A DNA stretch of 49,603 nt from Granulicella sp. (GTDB lineage: Bacteria; Acidobacteriota; Terriglobia; Terriglobales; Acidobacteriaceae), in the NCBI GenBank assembly GCA_025357875.1, contig JANYLK010000104.1:1-49603 (forward strand), given 5' to 3'. Numbering within the stretch: the first letter of the stretch is position 1; every line of letters starts with the position of its first letter. The notes beneath the pieces are model-generated. The model was not told where the DNA came from and did no database searches. It saw only the letters and a list, made by a program, of their open reading frames with translations. The translations under genes and the position numbers were made by a program. Below are positions 1 to 7,662 of the stretch, piece by piece.

Positions 1-41
1 GTCCTGGGCGGCGCGCAATTTGAACACATAGGAGAATTACG

Positions 42-551
42 ATGAGCCTCCCGGCAAATGTCATACGAGCCCTCCGCAAGGAAAAAAGCCAGATAGAAGA
101 GATGGTCGCTGAGCTGTCCGACAGGTGCGGCCTGATCAGCAAGTTGTTGCTCAACGAAGGGCAAAGACCGCGGACACACATGAAGGGCACTCTGGCGGTG
201 CGCGGGCCGATCGATACCCCACCGGAACGGCGCACCCAGCCTGCACGAATCAGGTCTAAGCCGGTGCATCGCGTCATCTCCTTGTCCAGCGCACCCGGTG
301 TGGCCAGAGTCGCCAACACACAGTCCATGCTCGATATGGCCGGGATCGTAATCCGGAATGCTGGGCGGCCCCTCGCCGTTCAGGCGATTCCTGAGAAGAT
401 TCGCAGCACCTTTGGGATCGCGGCGGCCAAGAGTCTGCCGCGGATGTTGATCAAGCGTGCTCGCCGCTCCAAGTGCGGCTTCTACCTCACTTCGGACGGT
501 CTGATCGGACTGATCGAAACGACGCCGATTCATTCGACGCCGCGGCCGTAG
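42..551 (+). CDS. Small coiled-coil plus winged-helix-like protein, function unknown
   Basis: A 169-residue protein of unknown function. The start is supported by GGAG eight bases upstream of the ATG. The first 40 residues are charged and probably helical or coiled-coil. Residues 50-90 are basic and low in order. Residues 95-160 contain a pattern of a helix, then GRPLAVQAIPEKI, a second helix and a short hairpin (CGFYLTSDGLIGLI), which resembles HARE-HTH or other winged-helix domains. That would suit DNA binding or a partner role in gene silencing or recombination, but this is inference. It stands alone near a serine recombinase, in a stretch that looks accessory. Confidence 0.65.
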   Translation: MSLPANVIRALRKEKSQIEEMVAELSDRCGLISKLLLNEGQRPRTHMKGTLAVRGPIDTPPERRTQPARIRSKPVHRVISLSSAPGVARVANTQSMLDMAGIVIRNAGRPLAVQAIPEKIRSTFGIAAAKSLPRMLIKRARRSKCGFYLTSDGLIGLIETTPIHSTPRP

Positions 552-840
552 TGGCCGCAGTAAGGATGCTAGCGGGGGCGAGTCATTCATTAATAACTGG
601 CTCTAAGCACGCGTCACGGTCGCCGGCAGGGTACACGGGAAATGATCGAGCTATCCGATTCTGAGTCGGGACATGGGCGGGAAAGCTGTAGGCAGACGTT
701 ACTGGCAAATACTCTTCGTGGGCAGCCAAAATTGGCGGCGATCCATGTGCTGCTATGCTGGATGGCTGAAGCGACCTCCGCCGCAGTCATGGGTACATTC
801 AACTGGCTCGCTGCGGTTGTCGCCAGCCGGCGTCAAGCAG

Positions 841-1521
841 CTATGCCGCTCTGCTAAGTACTCGTCTCACTTGTGTCGCATACCATCTGCCCTTGCTGGT
901 TGAGGTGGGGATGTCCCTATCATTCAGCGCCGCTGCGATCTCCCGCAATGACGATGCCCCTAACGCTTGGATACGCTGGATGACAGGCAGCAAGTCCGCC
1001 GCCCGTTTCGTTGCACCAGCGGATCGCTTCTCCGCGCTCGCATGATTGCCCTTTGCTGCCATGGAAGCGATGTTGCCACGGTCCCCACCCAAGACGACGC
1101 CGCGGGCTCGCGCAGCGGCGAGAGCGGCCTTCGTACGGGTGCTAATCATTAGAGCCTCATGTTCAGCGACTGCAGCCAGTATGTGAATCGTGAGTCGGTT
1201 TGCCTGGGGGAAGTCAACGGCAATGAACTCGACACCGGCCTCCATCATCGAGGAGATGAAATGTACGTTGCGTGCGAGGCGATCCAACTTTGCAATGATG
1301 AGCGTGGCACCGTGAACGCGGCAAACGCTGAGGGCCTCAGCGAGTGCGGGTCGATCATTCCTCTTGCCGCTTTCTATCTCCGTGAACTCCGCCACCCTCT
1401 TCCAGTACCCGCCGTTCAGGTACGACCGAACGGCCTCTTGCTGAGCTTCCAAACCGAGGCCGCTCACTCCTTGCTTTATCGTTGAAACCCTGAAGTACGC
1501 GACGAACCGATCGTTTGCCAT
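841..1521 (-). CDS. Serine recombinase (resolvase/invertase family)
   Basis: A 226-residue site-specific recombinase. The N-terminal resolvase domain starts FVAYFRVSTIKQG, where the Ser is the expected nucleophile that forms the 5'-phosphoserine link with DNA. The domain continues through KLDRLARN and EHEALMISTRTKAAL, which are typical of the catalytic core and the long E helix. Residues from about 165 to the end (SLREIAAALNDRDIPTSTSKGRWYATQVRRVL) form the recombinase-type DNA-binding helix-turn-helix. The open frame runs much further upstream, but the start at 1521 has GAAGAGG upstream and gives the normal N-terminus. No paired crossover site was found. It marks the left margin as mobile or formerly mobile DNA. 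Confidence 0.85.
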   Translation of the reverse strand: MANDRFVAYFRVSTIKQGVSGLGLEAQQEAVRSYLNGGYWKRVAEFTEIESGKRNDRPALAEALSVCRVHGATLIIAKLDRLARNVHFISSMMEAGVEFIAVDFPQANRLTIHILAAVAEHEALMISTRTKAALAAARARGVVLGGDRGNIASMAAKGNHASAEKRSAGATKRAADLLPVIQRIQALGASSLREIAAALNDRDIPTSTSKGRWYATQVRRVLSRAA

Positions 1522-1978
1522 TGATTTTGCCTCTTCGTAACGCTCACCTCTACGAGCGTTGCAGCAAATGTAACGCATACGGGCGGGCACTGCTATGTTC
1601 CCCGGGTGAGTGTTCGCAGCCGGTGGCCGCTTCCGCGGCGTCACCGGTGCCTTGACGGGGAGACCAAGCCGACTGACATGTTCGGATGAGAAAAACGGAA
1701 CAACGACCTGCGACAGACCGAGGAATCGCGCTTCTCTATCTGGACGTCGGCCGCGTTGACGATATACTCGACCCCTTTCCCAACAATGCAGGAGAGATTG
1801 GTTCCACAACAAAGGCATAGCGAAATTGACGCGCAATATGCTCGCCCGCGCGGTATGAAGCTCGATTACTCGGGCCGAGGCGAAACGCAGGGGAACGCAA
1901 CCGTCAGCCAATCCTTAAGAATCATATGCGCGTTTCAGACATATGAGGCAAAGCCAAACGTTGGAATAAAGAACCCGC
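1522..1978. other. Intergenic stretch, no gene recognised
   Basis: These 457 bases hold open frames in several phases, including the upstream extension of the recombinase frame, but none has a convincing start, composition or recognisable domain. No strong hairpin, repeat or RNA gene was seen. Confidence 0.4.
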
Positions 1979-2659
1979 TCATCTGACAAGGGGGAGAACC
2001 TCATGGCTCATCTTGCCGTCGTCGTTCTGGACAGAAAAGTTGATGGCGTCAGTCACATTGCCTCGCAGCCTTATCCAGTCCTTGAGAATCATCCTGCGCC
2101 TCTCTTGCAGTTGAGCCAAAAGCTCCGCATTTATGTGCAGTACTCTTTCCCAGGTAAGTGGCAAAACAGTCTGTGTTTGCCCACCTTCGTCATCGACCGT
2201 TGTGAAGTTAATGGCCTCAGTCACATTGGTCTGAGTGAGCCTAGCAGCCTCACCCGTCGACAGGATGTGGGTGCAGCGTTGTTCCTGCAGATCGATGTAA
2301 GTGAGAGTCGAGACAGTAGCCCGGGCATCCTCTGTCAGGTACTCCGGATCCTGGCCCACGGTCCTCGACCAGGCCGAGAAGCGCTCTTCGGTGATGGCAC
2401 GCTCGATCGGGCTTAGCTTGTCGGCTGGCGCCTTCCCGGCGCGCAGGAGAGGGCACTTGGCGGCGTAAGGACAGCGTTGCTCAGTGGGCACGCCGACCTG
2501 GTTGCCAGGGCAGAGCATCACGGCACCGGCGGCTGGTCCCAGGATGACCAGGGAGCGCTGGAAGTTGGCCAGCTCTTTCGACTCCTCGAGGGTGAGCCCG
2601 AGCTCGGCCTGGCTGCCCAGGAGCGAGTTAATTTCATTTTTTAAGGAGTACCAATGCAA
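1979..2659 (-). CDS. Uncharacterised protein with C-terminal internal repeat
   Basis: A 226-residue protein that I do not recognise. The N-terminal third has LANFQRSLVILGPAAGAV followed by a cysteine cluster (CPGNQ, CPYAAKCPLL), which could bind a metal. The C-terminal part has two copies of NVT-E/D-AINF...DD-G...VLPL, 56 codons apart. At DNA level the repeat is visible at 2039-2059 and 2207-2227 with two mismatches. The only in-frame start is TTG at 2659, with no clear ribosome site, and it overlaps the divergent gene at 2654 by six bases. The true start may therefore be further in, or the gene may be truncated. It could be a prophage-derived protein; that is a guess from the style of the sequence. 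Confidence 0.5.
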   Translation of the reverse strand: MHWYSLKNEINSLLGSQAELGLTLEESKELANFQRSLVILGPAAGAVMLCPGNQVGVPTEQRCPYAAKCPLLRAGKAPADKLSPIERAITEERFSAWSRTVGQDPEYLTEDARATVSTLTYIDLQEQRCTHILSTGEAARLTQTNVTEAINFTTVDDEGGQTQTVLPLTWERVLHINAELLAQLQERRRMILKDWIRLRGNVTDAINFSVQNDDGKMSHEVLPLVR

Positions 2660-3217
2660 CGGGGAATTCGGTCTAGATTACTCAGGATTGAGCCAGCGCC
2701 AGGCGAATGGGATTTTGACGGCGGGGACGGCGGCGGCAAAACAATGTCCATCTCAGTATTTCAATGGCGCCAATCAGCCGCAAGAGTCGTACGAGGGAGA
2801 GCTGTCAGGCACTTCAGCGACATAACGAAAAACCAAGCACGTTTGGAGGAGCGAGCGGAGATATTGTGCCAGGAGTTAGAGAGGAATCCGAATCTCGCAC
2901 TGTGCAGTGATATTCACGTGAGGATCGAGACCGCACGCGATACCACAACACCTTCTCAGGTTCTTGCTGAGCTGGGCAGAGACGTAGAAGCCCGAGTTCG
3001 AATCGAGGTTGCGAAACACCGAAATGCCGACTCCCTCGTGCTGTCTCATTTATCGTCGGACCCTGACGAGAATGTCCGTGCTTCCATTGCTTGGAATCCG
3101 AACACTCCAACAGAAGTCACCTCGACACTTCTGAGCGATAAGATTGGCACGGTTGCGTCTGCCGCACGGCGATCGATCGTGATGCGCTGGCCTCTTTCAT
3201 GTCATTTCCAAGGTTAG
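2654..3217 (+). CDS. Leucine-rich-repeat-variant / HEAT-like protein
   Basis: A 187-residue protein. The ATG at 2654 is preceded by AAGGAG at ideal spacing. From about residue 85 the chain has degenerate alpha-helical repeats of about 24 residues with the pattern DxxxxVRxxIAxxxxTPxxVLxxL: compare ETARDTTTPSQVLAEL, RIEVAKHRNADSLVLSHL and RASIAWNPNTPTEVTSTLL. This is characteristic of the bacterial leucine-rich repeat variant, an Fe-S/scaffold-like repeat family of uncertain role. The first 50 residues are arginine-rich and not recognised. The protein is short for the family and may be a truncated copy. Confidence 0.55.
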   Translation: MQRGIRSRLLRIEPAPGEWDFDGGDGGGKTMSISVFQWRQSAARVVRGRAVRHFSDITKNQARLEERAEILCQELERNPNLALCSDIHVRIETARDTTTPSQVLAELGRDVEARVRIEVAKHRNADSLVLSHLSSDPDENVRASIAWNPNTPTEVTSTLLSDKIGTVASAARRSIVMRWPLSCHFQG

Positions 3218-3262
3218 ATTGAGACGGGCAGACACGGAGTGGAGCGGAGCGACATTGAACTG

Positions 3263-4249
3263 TCACAAAGCACAGCGGAAACCCACGTTCGATGTGGAAC
3301 TATCAGGAGTGTTGGAACTGCGCGCTGCAACCCGGTAACGGTTGCAATAGGACTTATGGCACAGGAACGAGCCACCCTTCATCACACGGGCGACGCCACT
3401 TGCCGGTCCTTTCGGATTGTCTTGGCTAGCCGTTAGATGGAAGTCGGTATCGAACCAATCTGCGCACCATTCCCACGTGTTCCCCGTCGCAGAATACAGG
3501 CCGAACCCGTTTGGCGGAAAGGCTCTGACCGGAGACGTGCCGGTAAAACCATCATCTCCAGTGTCGTTTCGCGGAAACTCGCCCTGCCATATATTGCAGA
3601 GATGTTCCCCGCCAGGTCTGAGCTTGTTGCCCCAAGGATATAGTTTTTGCTCTAGGCCACCGCGCGCTGCATATTCCCATTCGGCCTCAGTGGGAAGGCG
3701 CTGACCAGTCCAGCGACAATAAGCTTCTGCATCGTTCCATGAGACGTGAATAACGGGGTGATCGCCGCGATGTAGGATGTTTGAGCCTGGCCCTTCTGGC
3801 TCCTTCCAATGTGCCCCACGAACCTTGCACCACCACGGCGCGGCCGCGACGGTATCTTCAACCAATTCCTGGAATCGAAGCTTAGGAACGTGCGTCCAGA
3901 ATACAAATGACCAACCGAAAATCTCACCCTCTGTCTTGTATCCGGTCGCTGCTACAAACTCCCGAAAGCGGTCGTTAGTGACCGGGCATCGGTCGATTTG
4001 AAACGCTTCGAGACTCACGGCTCGTACCGGTCCTTCGCCATCCTGTTGAAATGCCTCGGCGCAGTCTGTCCCCATCAGAAATGTACCGCCCGGGAGGGAA
4101 ACCATCTGTTCAGGCGCGCGGCAATCCGATGGGCTCCGCGTCTCAATCTTTTGAGTACTTAACTTGCTTGAAGATGAATCTGAGCGTGCCGATGACGGGA
4201 CACAGCAGTGGCTTTTCTTCGCCTGAGTGATGTCGGTCTCGGAACTCAT
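3263..4249 (-). CDS. Formylglycine-generating enzyme (sulfatase maturase)
   Basis: FGE oxidises the Cys of the sulfatase signature CxPxR to formylglycine, the catalytic aldehyde of type I sulfatases. The 328-residue protein has the FGE fold from about residue 48 ([14 protein letters not shown]), then [53 protein letters not shown] and GFR near the end. Both catalytic cysteines of true FGE are present in [15 protein letters not shown] (about C296 and C301), which separates it from generic SUMF1-domain proteins. The first 45 residues are Ser/Cys-rich (HCCVPSSAR), loosely resembling the substrate motif. GGGGTG lies upstream of the ATG. Two intact sulfatases with CSPAR and CTPSR motifs lie 3-16 kb away, so it is probably their maturase. 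No operator of the locus was seen upstream. Confidence 0.93.
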   Translation of the reverse strand: MSSETDITQAKKSHCCVPSSARSDSSSSKLSTQKIETRSPSDCRAPEQMVSLPGGTFLMGTDCAEAFQQDGEGPVRAVSLEAFQIDRCPVTNDRFREFVAATGYKTEGEIFGWSFVFWTHVPKLRFQELVEDTVAAAPWWCKVRGAHWKEPEGPGSNILHRGDHPVIHVSWNDAEAYCRWTGQRLPTEAEWEYAARGGLEQKLYPWGNKLRPGGEHLCNIWQGEFPRNDTGDDGFTGTSPVRAFPPNGFGLYSATGNTWEWCADWFDTDFHLTASQDNPKGPASGVARVMKGGSFLCHKSYCNRYRVAARSSNTPDSSTSNVGFRCAL

Positions 4250-4704
4250 TGGTTTTCACCCCCTAAATAAGGCGTTCGATTGGCCGGTCACGAGAGCGTT
4301 TTTAGGAACCTGAGTTCCTGTGTCTGTCCCGACTTGCAAAAAGGGTAGCAAAAGCAGCCGCAGAAGGTCGACGCTCTTAATAGACGAAGATGACTCATCT
4401 CCCAACAACAAGCTCCGCCGTTTGTCACCAAGACTGAGCCGTAGTTAATACGAACGGAATCTCCGTTTCGCTTCAGCAAAACAGGTATGAGCAAGGTCTT
4501 TGTAAATGAGGGCTTGTGCGTAGCGGTCAGTCTCCTCGGTCAGATGGCCGGAATGGACTGGGAACAGACGGGCATAGTAACAGGTCCGGGCTAGTAACTC
4601 TGGAGCGAAAATGAGCACGTACCGTTCCGTCTGCCGCCCGTGTTGCGCTACGCTTTGCGACGTCATAAACATAATGCTTGTACCCTATCGATGACCATCG
4701 GTGA
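4250..4704. other. Intergenic stretch, no gene recognised
   Basis: About 450 bases between the FGE gene and the IS481 relic. Short open frames on the minus strand (for example 4445-4672) lack ribosome sites and known domains. No promoter element of the locus palindrome type is present. Confidence 0.35.
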
Positions 4705-5195
4705 CCACCAAAAGCATCTTAGGTGAGGAAACCCAATAGGTTGTTCTTGATGGAGGCCTGTTCGGCTGACGGGTGGTTGTAGTGCAAGACTAGCATGTGG
4801 TCTATGCCAGTTGTATTCGTTGATCCGTGGGGCGAGGTGGAGCTCTCGCTCTGCTGAGTTCTGGCACGTGCGGGCGTAGGCCCCTCATTGAGGGCGGTTT
4901 TGATGAAACGTTCTGCTTATACCGTGGGTGCGCGGGGTCTAGGGCATGGTGCGGCGATGCTTGAAGCGACGCGCACGGCGTAGATCGGCGAAGGCATGGC
5001 TGACTCCGTTGTCTATGAGGACGTCCTTAAATGCAGGAAGTGCAGCACGGAAGCCCTGGTCTCGTCCGGGCAGATGGTCGCGAACGCCAGCCGGCTACGA
5101 TCGTCCACGACGATGCGGACGAACTCGACGCCGACGCCGGGGACCTTGTCGCGGCGGTTGCCGGTGACCCGGTGAAGATCGCGAGATGCGAATCA
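4705..5195 (-). pseudogene. IS481-family transposase remnant
   Basis: Reading the minus strand in several frames gives the second half of an IS481-type DDE transposase. Segments, in order, are KVPGVGVEFVRIVVDDRSRL (first catalytic Asp region), VLIDNGVSHAFADL (DNG, second Asp), FKHRRTMP, KAERFIKTALNEG (catalytic Glu region) and EYNWHRPHASL with PPVSR (the family's C-terminal HYNW..RPH.SL signature). They are broken by stop codons and frame changes and the N-terminal half is missing, so the element is dead. It lies back to back with an IS3-type relic. Confidence 0.8.
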
Positions 5196-5199
5196 GGCG

Positions 5200-5520
5200 C
5201 TTGATGCTGCTCGACGGACGCTGAATCCGCGTGCTGACGGTCGTCGAGCAGTTCACCCGCGAGTGCCTGACGTTGTTCGCCGACAACTCACTGGGCTGCG
5301 AGAAGGTGACTACGGCGCGGGACAAGATTGTCGCTCTGCGGGCGGCTCCAGAGTCGATCGCCGTCTACAATGGACCGAGTTCGCGAGGAAGGCGATAGAC
5401 CCCTGGGTTTACAAAGAACGGTATGTATGCACCTGGACTTTCACCCGCCTGGCAAGCCGGTGGAGAGTTGGGTACGTCGAGTCGTTCAACGGCAAGCTGC
5501 ACGACGAGTGCCTACCTTGC
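5200..5520 (+). pseudogene. IS3-family transposase (OrfB) remnant
   Basis: Plus-strand fragments of an IS3-type integrase core appear in two or three frames: RVLTVVEQFTRECLTL followed by IAVYNGP (equivalent to DNGPEF), then EFARKAID in a second frame, LDFHPPGKPVE in a third, and GYVESFNGKLHDECL (the conserved ESFNG.LRDECL end of the catalytic domain). Frame changes separate the pieces, so no functional enzyme is made. The fragment ends abruptly at about 5520, where a sulfatase fragment on the opposite strand begins, which suggests insertion into or beside a sulfatase gene. Confidence 0.8.
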
Positions 5521-5960
5521 AGATCAGAGGAACTCTTGCAAGACAGTCATCTAGTCCGCTTGGCCACTTTTTCACTAGTCCATAGTCTCCGCTATAGTCG
5601 CCATGATCTGAGGTAACAAATATTGCGGTGTCCCTTGGCTCGTCCATTTTTCTCAATGCTGTTCATTAGCTCCCCGAGTAACCAGTCGCTATCGCTGACT
5701 TGGCCATAGTAGACCGCACATATAGTGCTTCTGTTAATCGGTGAGCGATGACCACGAAAGGCCTCTGGCGTCTTGTGGAGGCAGCTTTGCCTTGATGGGG
5801 ACAGGTCCCATTTTCTTCCGAGGTTTCAACCTTTCCTCGCAGATGCGTCCCAATCCTTTTGATAGGTGTCGTTGTAATGATCGATGTAGCTCTTTGGTGC
5901 TTCACCATTTATTTGGGGTCTTCCTTATCCAGGGTGCTCCAGTTAGCTCTTCGGGCGTGT
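5518..5960 (-). pseudogene. Sulfatase fragment (truncated, frameshifted)
   Basis: The minus strand encodes, in broken frames, a middle piece of a type I sulfatase. It includes APKSYIDHYNDTYQKDWDA, AVYYGQVSDSDWLLGELMNS, and an intact 43-residue run with DTAIFVTSDHGDYSGDYGL and KKWPSGLDDCLARVPL. SDHGD is the metal-binding motif, and the KW...LDDC..RVPL run matches sulfatases of the S1 family. The active-site half and the C-terminus are missing. The remnant abuts the IS3 relic at about 5518 and overlaps the end of the intact sulfatase gene at 5943. It therefore appears to be a third, lost sulfatase of the locus. Confidence 0.75.
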
Positions 5961-7517
5961 GGAGGCTTCCATAGGCATACCCGTGTCGTAGTCCAGCTCG
6001 CGGGGAAGATAGCCGTCTGCCTCGCGTTGGCGAGTCATTCCCGAGTTTTGCCACGACACTGGAAAATCACTTCTCCAGGGGCGTCGTCCCCAGTAGTAGC
6101 CTCGAAAAGGATCACGCGAGACGTTCATCCAATTCAGCAACCGGTCATGCAGGTCGTTCCGGGACACAAGATCGTTCTCGGAATCGATCAGATTCTCCAA
6201 TTCACTTGGATCACTCTCAAGGTCGTAGAGTTCATCGGAGGTCATGAGATGAATGGAGAGCTTGTACCGGCCATCAAAGACACATCGTATTGGCTGAAAT
6301 GCACCGAATCCGTCGTGGTCAGCCTCATATCGGCCCCATTCGATAAACACTTCACTTCTGCCCGCAGCGGTTGGATTCTTGATCAAGGGCAGCATGCTGC
6401 CGCCTTCGAGGGTTTTGGGAACCTCAAAGCCAAAGAATTCCATCAGCGTTCCACTGATATCGATATGTGAAACGAGGCTTGACGAGGCCACATTGGGTGG
6501 TGTGTGCCCAGTCCACTTAACAAGGAACGGCACTCGCGTAATCTCGTCATACATCGCAGGTCCCTTATCGGTCAGCCGATGCGATTCCAAAAAGACCCCA
6601 TGATCGCTGGTATACATCAGCATTGCACCTGGAGTGCGCTGCTCGGCTTTGTCCAGCACGCGACCGATCTCATGATCGATGAACGTGTGCGACCCAAAGA
6701 AGTGCTTGTCTCGAATCGGTGGCTGGCTCGTTGTAAGTCTTCCGTCCGCCCACACGCGCTGCTCTTCGGGCTTGTGCAGAAGAACATCATTCACATTCGC
6801 ATTGCTCGGGAAGATGTAGTCCTCGTACATCTTTGAGTATTCGATTGGACAGAGGGAAGGGCCATGCGGCTCATCATAGGCAACTACGAGCAGAAAGTCC
6901 TCATTTTGATGCTTGTCCAGGAAGCCGAGGGCGCGCTGAGTGCAGCGGTGGCCGTAGCAGTGTTCAGCAGTCCAGGCAGGATCGTCGCCGGTTGCCGGAT
7001 TCCTGGAGCGCAGGCGATCTGACGGAGACAACTCTTCGAGGTAGTCGCGCATATCGTACCAGTAGTTCTTGTCCCACCCAGAGGCGGGGCGTCCGGTATC
7101 AAAATAATCTACACCGCTCAAGTGCCACTTCCCGATGAACGCGCAGTGTATGCCTTGGTCCGTCAGCCTCTGACCGACGGTGTGCGTTGTGTCGCCAAGG
7201 GGCATGCTGTTACCCCAAACTCCGTTGGTGTGTGGGTACAGCCCCGTCCAGATCGACGACCGCGCAGGTGAACAGACAGGCTGGCAGTTGTAGGCTCGGT
7301 CGAAGCGAGCGCCCTGCGCAGCTAGGCGGTCCAGATTAGGAGTGTGTAATCCTGTCTTGACATTGCAGTTGAGCATGTCATAGCGGACGGATTCTCCAAG
7401 GATGACGATTGCCTGCCTCAGCTCTGCTTTGCCTTTGTAGGCTGAGGAATCTGCCTGTTCCGCACTCGTCGCGAGGCCAGCTGCTCCCGCGAGTTTGATG
7501 AACGATCTGCGATCCAT
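5943..7517 (-). CDS. Exported type I sulfatase 1
   Basis: Hydrolyses sulfate esters; the exact substrate cannot be read from the sequence. The 524-residue protein begins MDRRSFIKLAGAAGL, a Tat-type signal peptide, so it is likely exported. The signature VCSPARSSIWTG carries C82, the residue FGE would convert to formylglycine. YTSDHGVFLESH is the metal-binding SDHG region, and the C-terminal half has the sulfatase subdomain (YDLESDPSELENL). The frame is open 20 codons further up, but GGAGGAGG lies upstream of the ATG at 7517, which also gives a normal signal peptide. The gene has its own palindromic operator at 7582-7600. It is separated from the next gene by 145 bp. Confidence 0.93.
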   Translation of the reverse strand: MDRRSFIKLAGAAGLATSAEQADSSAYKGKAELRQAIVILGESVRYDMLNCNVKTGLHTPNLDRLAAQGARFDRAYNCQPVCSPARSSIWTGLYPHTNGVWGNSMPLGDTTHTVGQRLTDQGIHCAFIGKWHLSGVDYFDTGRPASGWDKNYWYDMRDYLEELSPSDRLRSRNPATGDDPAWTAEHCYGHRCTQRALGFLDKHQNEDFLLVVAYDEPHGPSLCPIEYSKMYEDYIFPSNANVNDVLLHKPEEQRVWADGRLTTSQPPIRDKHFFGSHTFIDHEIGRVLDKAEQRTPGAMLMYTSDHGVFLESHRLTDKGPAMYDEITRVPFLVKWTGHTPPNVASSSLVSHIDISGTLMEFFGFEVPKTLEGGSMLPLIKNPTAAGRSEVFIEWGRYEADHDGFGAFQPIRCVFDGRYKLSIHLMTSDELYDLESDPSELENLIDSENDLVSRNDLHDRLLNWMNVSRDPFRGYYWGRRPWRSDFPVSWQNSGMTRQREADGYLPRELDYDTGMPMEASTRPKS

Positions 7518-7581
7518 AGATCCGTCCTCCTCCGCCGCCAGAGAATGGCGCGATTGTTGCCGCCGCGTCCGTGGCATAATT

Positions 7582-7600
7582 TAGTTAAGTAACCTTACTA
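7582..7600 (-). promoter_or_regulatory. Locus palindrome, copy 1 (sulfatase 1 promoter region)
   Basis: TAGTTAAGTAACCTTACTA on the plus strand, a near-perfect 19-bp palindrome of the family repeated through this locus. It lies 65 bp upstream of the sulfatase 1 start. Read toward the gene it contains TTAACT in the -35 position, but I see no good -10 box at 17 bp, so the promoter is less clear than at other copies. Confidence 0.8.
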
Positions 7601-7662
7601 TTTCGCCATTCGCTTTGTCACTTTCTGAATATGGTCTGGCGACGGTGCGGCGGCCGCAACCG

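Noticed and set aside
4440-4460. TAGTTAATACGAACGG as a copy of the palindrome near the FGE gene
   Set aside because: The left half matches, but the right half has no resemblance and no gene start follows.
4946-5325. Arg-rich short frames on both strands
   Set aside because: They are out-of-frame readings of the IS481 and IS3 transposase remnants.
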